DNA of 7,660 bases, taken from Firmicutes bacterium UBA1422 (GTDB taxonomy: Bacteria; Bacillota; Clostridia; Peptostreptococcales; Anaerovoracaceae). This document shows, one piece after another, positions 5,511 to 7,660 of the stretch; positions within the stretch are counted from its first letter, which is position 1; every line of letters starts with the position of its first letter. The notes below the pieces were generated by a model, which saw nothing but the letters and a program-made list of their open reading frames with translations, made no database searches and had not been told where the DNA came from. The position numbers and the translations under genes are program-made. The stretch spans positions 13,782 through 21,441 of the forward strand of contig DBPK01000015.1 of assembly GCA_002304835.1 (NCBI GenBank), read 5' to 3'.

Positions 5511-5582
5511 GGATCCTGTCGGGTCCTGTCGGGTCCTTCAAGTTCCTGTCGGCTCCTTCAAGTTCCTGTCGGGCCCTTCAAG
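5511..5582. repeat. Tandem 20 bp repeat downstream of the flavodiiron gene
   Basis: Three head-to-tail 20 bp units at 5523-5542, 5543-5562 and 5563-5582, close to TTCCTGTCGGCTCCTTCAAG, differ at one to three bases. A partial unit (ATCCTGTCGG) precedes them. They lie in the 3' untranslated region between the flavodiiron stop (5627) and the terminator. The repeats account for the open but repetitive plus-strand frames here, which I do not consider genes. Confidence 0.85.
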
Positions 5583-5626
5583 TTTTTTGCCGTGCTCCTT
5601 GGATCTCCTTCCGTTTCTCCCTGGCC

Positions 5627-6835
5627 CTAAACTTGCTGACCGAAGCCTTTCCCGAATTCAAATGCTTCCTCAAGCTGAGCTTCACTGGGCTTGAATCTTA
5701 TCTTCAGTCCTTCCCCGTAAACTTTTGTGCGAAGCTGTTTCAGTCTGTCGATTATATTGGGCACACCTTCGCCGCTCCACCCAAAAGCCCCAAAAGCAGA
5801 AGCCGGTTTTCCCATACAGATCGAAGGAAACATTTCCATCACCAGATCCCATATGGGCGGAAGTGCATCTCCCAGCATGGTAGGAGTGCCAAAAAGCATG
5901 CCGTCTGATATGAGCAGCCTTTCCATAACTTTTTCTTTATCTGCCTTTACCATATCATAAATCTCCACATCTATATCTCCTGATGCTTTTATGCCCTTTT
6001 CTATTTCCTTGGCCAGAGCATCCGTATATCCGTAAGCAGAAACGTATGGTATCACCACCAGCTTTTTATCATTAGCTTCTTTTGGCCGGGACCATTCCTG
6101 CGAAAGTTTCACTATCTTCCACGGATCTTTGTCCAGCACCACCCCGTGTCCCGGGCATATCATATCTATTTCCAGATCTTTTATTCTGTCGATTGCTTTT
6201 AACATAAATGCCTTGAAGGGCGACATTATGGCATCATAATAATATTTCACCTGCCCGATATATCCATCCCTTACTTCCTGCCCTTCCTTTTCCATCTCGG
6301 AAAGCAGCACTTTGTCATAACTGTAATGAGCACCGAATGCGTCACATGTAACCAGCGTTTTATCCTCCTCTATGTATGTGAAAATCGAATCAGGCCAGTG
6401 AAGATTGACTGCGTTGATAAAGCGAAGGGTCTTGTTGCCAAGGGAAAGAGTATCTCCGTCGCAGACTTTTATGTGCTTGAATTTCATGTTGGTGATCTCT
6501 TCCATGAAAGCTATGGCCATCTGGGAACCCACAACTGTGATTTCAGGGTTCATCTCAAGAAGCTTCTGACAGGACCCCGCATGATCGGGTTCGGTGTGAT
6601 TCACAATTATGTAGTCTATGTCCTTGATCTGTATAAGGCTTTGCAGTTTGTCCATATATTCATCGAGAAAATTCAATTTTGCCGTTTCGAAAAGTGCGGT
6701 TTTTTCGCTGCCTTTAAGTAAATATGAATTGTAGCTCGTGCCGTATTTTGTTGGCATTATTATATCAAAAATTTCCAGATCCGGATCCTGTATCCCCGTC
6801 CAGAAAAAATCTTTTTTCAGCTCAAGTGTTCTCAT
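5627..6835 (-). CDS. Class A flavodiiron protein (FprA family), O2/NO reductase
   Basis: A 402-aa soluble enzyme with an N-terminal metallo-beta-lactamase-like diiron domain and a C-terminal flavodoxin domain (about 258-400). The iron ligands are all visible: H80, E82, D84 and H85 in NHTEPDHAG, H146 in NAVNLHWPDS, D165 in TCDAFGAH, and H230 in CPGHG. The FMN phosphate loop region is SAYGYTDAL (266-274), with aromatic FMN contacts around FGAFGWSGEG. There is no C-terminal rubredoxin domain, so electrons should come from a separate rubredoxin. The family reduces O2 to water and/or NO to N2O, protecting anaerobes. I set the start at 6835 (MRTLELKKDFFWTG), which matches homologous starts and has GGAGG 8 nt upstream. 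A longer frame to 6928 only adds a repeat-encoded TEANTEANTKAITEA stretch and lacks a good ribosome binding site. Its stop codon is TAG. Confidence 0.96.
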   Translation of the reverse strand: MRTLELKKDFFWTGIQDPDLEIFDIIMPTKYGTSYNSYLLKGSEKTALFETAKLNFLDEYMDKLQSLIQIKDIDYIIVNHTEPDHAGSCQKLLEMNPEITVVGSQMAIAFMEEITNMKFKHIKVCDGDTLSLGNKTLRFINAVNLHWPDSIFTYIEEDKTLVTCDAFGAHYSYDKVLLSEMEKEGQEVRDGYIGQVKYYYDAIMSPFKAFMLKAIDRIKDLEIDMICPGHGVVLDKDPWKIVKLSQEWSRPKEANDKKLVVIPYVSAYGYTDALAKEIEKGIKASGDIDVEIYDMVKADKEKVMERLLISDGMLFGTPTMLGDALPPIWDLVMEMFPSICMGKPASAFGAFGWSGEGVPNIIDRLKQLRTKVYGEGLKIRFKPSEAQLEEAFEFGKGFGQQV

Positions 6836-6843
6836 TTTTTTAT

Positions 6844-6848
6844 CCTCC
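6844..6848 (-). promoter_or_regulatory. Ribosome binding site fixing the flavodiiron start
   Basis: GGAGG lies 8 nt before the ATG at 6835. It supports this start over the in-frame ATG at 6850, which overlaps the site, and the one at 6928. Confidence 0.85.
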
Positions 6849-6851
6849 ATG

Positions 6852-6899
6852 GCTTCTGTGATTGCTTTTGTGTTTGCTTCTGTATTTGCTTCTGTTACT
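6852..6899 (-). repeat. Four tandem 12 bp repeats in the flavodiiron leader
   Basis: Units GCTTCTGTGATT, GCTTTTGTGTTT, GCTTCTGTATTT and GCTTCTGTTACT (plus strand) run head to tail directly upstream of the ribosome binding site. In frame they would encode repeating T-E-A-N residues, which explains the spurious N-terminal extension of the long open frame. They are best read as transcribed leader sequence. Confidence 0.8.
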
Positions 6900-6965
6900 G
6901 TTGTCCTGTTTTGTCTCTTTTGGCGCATTTGTCATGTTTTGCCTCTTTGTACTGTTGTCCTGTTT
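6896..6965 (-). repeat. 16 bp direct repeat in the flavodiiron leader
   Basis: TACTGTTGTCCTGTTT occurs at 6896-6911 and exactly again at 6950-6965. The region to about 7010 is low-complexity, with repeated GACAAAA-like words in the mRNA sense. Between the 12 bp array and the promoter I see no gene. Confidence 0.75.
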
Positions 6966-7016
6966 GGTCTTTTTCTTTATTTTGTCTTTATTAGTCTTCG
7001 TTTTCCTATTTTACCC

Positions 7017-7025
7017 ATTATATCA
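7017..7025 (-). promoter_or_regulatory. Extended -10 promoter of the flavodiiron gene
   Basis: TGATATAAT on the minus strand is a consensus TATAAT with the TGn extension. A weak TTGAAC lies 19 nt upstream. Transcription would start near 7010, giving a leader of about 175 nt. This separates the flavodiiron gene from the XRE gene upstream. Confidence 0.7.
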
Positions 7026-7026
7026 T

Positions 7027-7079
7027 AAATCAAAACCGGTTGTTCAACAAATCAAAACCCACGATCCTTCAAATCAAAA
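7027..7079. repeat. Three AAATCAAAA direct repeats at exact 22 bp period, at the flavodiiron promoter
   Basis: AAATCAAAA begins at 7027, 7049 and 7071, each copy two helical turns from the next; the first two extend to AAATCAAAAC. On the minus strand this is TTTTGATTT three times, the last copy ending just before the extended -10. Phased repeats on one face of the helix, reaching up to the promoter, suggest binding sites for an activator or repressor. The regulator is not identified; the adjacent XRE protein is one candidate. Confidence 0.65.
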
Positions 7080-7122
7080 GCTGTAGCCATGTATACCCAT
7101 ATCCGTATTCCGAAAATAGAAA

Positions 7123-7157
7123 CTCCCGCCCACAGATTGATTTCTGCCAGGCGGGAG
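7123..7157 (-). terminator. Terminator of the XRE regulator gene
   Basis: CTCCCGCC (7123-7130) and GGCGGGAG (7150-7157) form a perfect 8 bp GC-rich stem. On the minus strand it is followed by TTTCTATTTT. It lies about 45 nt after the XRE stop. Confidence 0.75.
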
Positions 7158-7201
7158 ATTTGCGTGCGTCATTTTTGTCCAAGGACAGTGATCATTGTTT
7201 A

Positions 7202-7546
7202 TTACAATTTTGGATATTTAGGGTATACGATAGTATGTTCCTTGCCTTCTTTTCTGGCTCTTTTGAATTTGATTATGTGCATGATTTCTTTCTTGTCTAT
7301 TTCAGAAAGATCCGCAAAAGATTCAACAAATAACTGGTCCGGATCTTCTTCCGGGCTGGGTCCGTTTGCCAGCACATCCACGCTTATGCCGTAAAGTCTG
7401 GAAAACATAACCAGTTCATCAGCCGTAACTTTTCTTGTACCCTTTTCAATGGCACTGATCGCAGTCCTTGTGAGGCCTGTCTCATTTGCCACAGCTTCCT
7501 GAGAAAGGTCTGCCGCACGTCTTGCTTCACGCAATCTTGTTTTCAT
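7202..7546 (-). CDS. XRE-family helix-turn-helix transcriptional regulator
   Basis: A 114-aa protein with an N-terminal Cro/C1-type helix-turn-helix at about residues 3-60 (LREARRAADLSQEAVANETG, then LTRTAISAIEKGTRKVTADEL). The charged C-terminal tail (DLSEIDKKEIMHIIKFKRARKEGK) probably mediates dimerisation; I know no specific function for it. I set the start at 7546 because AAGGAG lies 9 nt upstream. An ATG at 7555 abuts the site too closely, and the longer frame to 7636 adds a stretch with no ribosome binding site. Proteins of this kind are often paired with an ImmA/IrrE peptidase, but a terminator follows directly and no such gene is downstream. Target genes are unknown; a dyad at 7594-7605 suggests autoregulation. 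Confidence 0.88.
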   Translation of the reverse strand: MKTRLREARRAADLSQEAVANETGLTRTAISAIEKGTRKVTADELVMFSRLYGISVDVLANGPSPEEDPDQLFVESFADLSEIDKKEIMHIIKFKRARKEGKEHTIVYPKYPKL

Positions 7547-7555
7547 CGTGCTCAT

Positions 7556-7561
7556 CTCCTT
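7556..7561 (-). promoter_or_regulatory. Ribosome binding site fixing the XRE start
   Basis: AAGGAG on the minus strand lies 9 nt before ATG 7546 and directly against ATG 7555, which favours 7546. Confidence 0.7.
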
Positions 7562-7593
7562 TTCATGATTTAATACTAACACACTTTTCACGA

Positions 7594-7605
7594 AATACCA
7601 GTATT
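7594..7605 (-). promoter_or_regulatory. Dyad AATAC-N2-GTATT upstream of the XRE gene
   Basis: A 12 bp imperfect palindrome lies about 50 nt upstream of the start. A further AATAC half-site is at 7572-7576, near a weak TAGTAT -10 candidate (7573-7578, minus strand). The size and position suit an XRE autoregulatory operator, but this is inference. Confidence 0.35.
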
Positions 7606-7660
7606 CCTTTTGTTTTTTTGTTGTTTTTCCAAACAATATGTTTTATTATCACATTTATTT

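Noticed and set aside
5511..5582. CRISPR array
   Set aside because: The units are contiguous 20 bp repeats without spacers, only three copies, and no cas gene is near.
5409..5908. Several overlapping plus-strand frames with repeated S-C-R and P-V-G residues
   Set aside because: They are created by the 20 bp tandem repeat and the antisense strand of the flavodiiron gene; the frames overlap in three phases and none has a plausible start.
6836..6928. N-terminal extension of the flavodiiron protein
   Set aside because: It is encoded by the 12 bp repeats, lacks a ribosome binding site, and homologues begin near the ATG at 6835.
7202..7546. Toxin-antitoxin or ImmA-type phage immunity pair
   Set aside because: Only the XRE protein is present; a terminator follows and no partner gene lies downstream in the window.

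Overview
The window looks like part of an anaerobic, moderately low-GC Clostridia (Bacillota) chromosome. I infer this from gene content: an MttB-family methyltransferase, a class A flavodiiron protein, a G5 plus NlpC/P60 cell-wall hydrolase and an IS256-family element. Strong AGGAG-type ribosome binding sites and sigma-A-like promoters fit the same picture. The genus cannot be read from this sequence. No rRNA, tRNA or CRISPR array is visible.

Layout. (1) Positions 1-1115, minus strand: the first 371 codons of an MttB-family (trimethylamine methyltransferase-like) gene, cut by the left window edge. (2) Positions 1116-1340: a divergent regulatory region with a degenerate ~18-20 bp tandem repeat in the mttB-like leader and two GGGTATATTTTTG direct repeats 22 bp apart. 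(3) Positions 1341-3737, plus strand: an AraC-family regulator broken inside its first helix-turn-helix by a complete 1510 bp IS256-family element at 2001-3510. The element has imperfect ~26 bp terminal inverted repeats and an 8 bp target duplication, GCAGATAC. Removing the element and one duplication copy restores an uninterrupted 292-aa regulator, so this is a recent-looking simple insertion. (4) About 3743-3800: a bidirectional terminator. (5) Positions 3857-5095, minus strand: a membrane-anchored G5-NlpC/P60 peptidoglycan hydrolase with a recognisable sigma-A promoter. (6) Positions 5096-5626: 531 bp without a convincing protein gene. It holds a candidate structured small RNA (promoter, hairpins, strong terminator) and a 20 bp tandem repeat. 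(7) Positions 5627-6835, minus strand: a flavodiiron protein with its own extended -10 promoter. Three phased 22 bp direct repeats lie upstream of and overlap this promoter, and a repeat-rich leader follows it. (8) Positions 7202-7546, minus strand: a small XRE-family regulator with its own terminator and a possible autoregulatory dyad.

How the parts relate. The araC-type gene and the mttB-like gene are divergent and share a regulatory region, the usual arrangement of a regulator and its target. The insertion has probably removed normal control of the methyltransferase. The flavodiiron protein (oxygen or NO detoxification) and the XRE regulator lie in tandem but are separated by a terminator and an independent promoter. 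Whether the regulator binds the phased repeats at that promoter is an open question.

I did not find a convincing new multi-gene system. The best leads are a hairpin in the insertion sequence that would hide the transposase ribosome binding site only in read-through transcripts, the candidate small RNA at about 5303-5470, and the 22 bp-phased repeats at the flavodiiron promoter.
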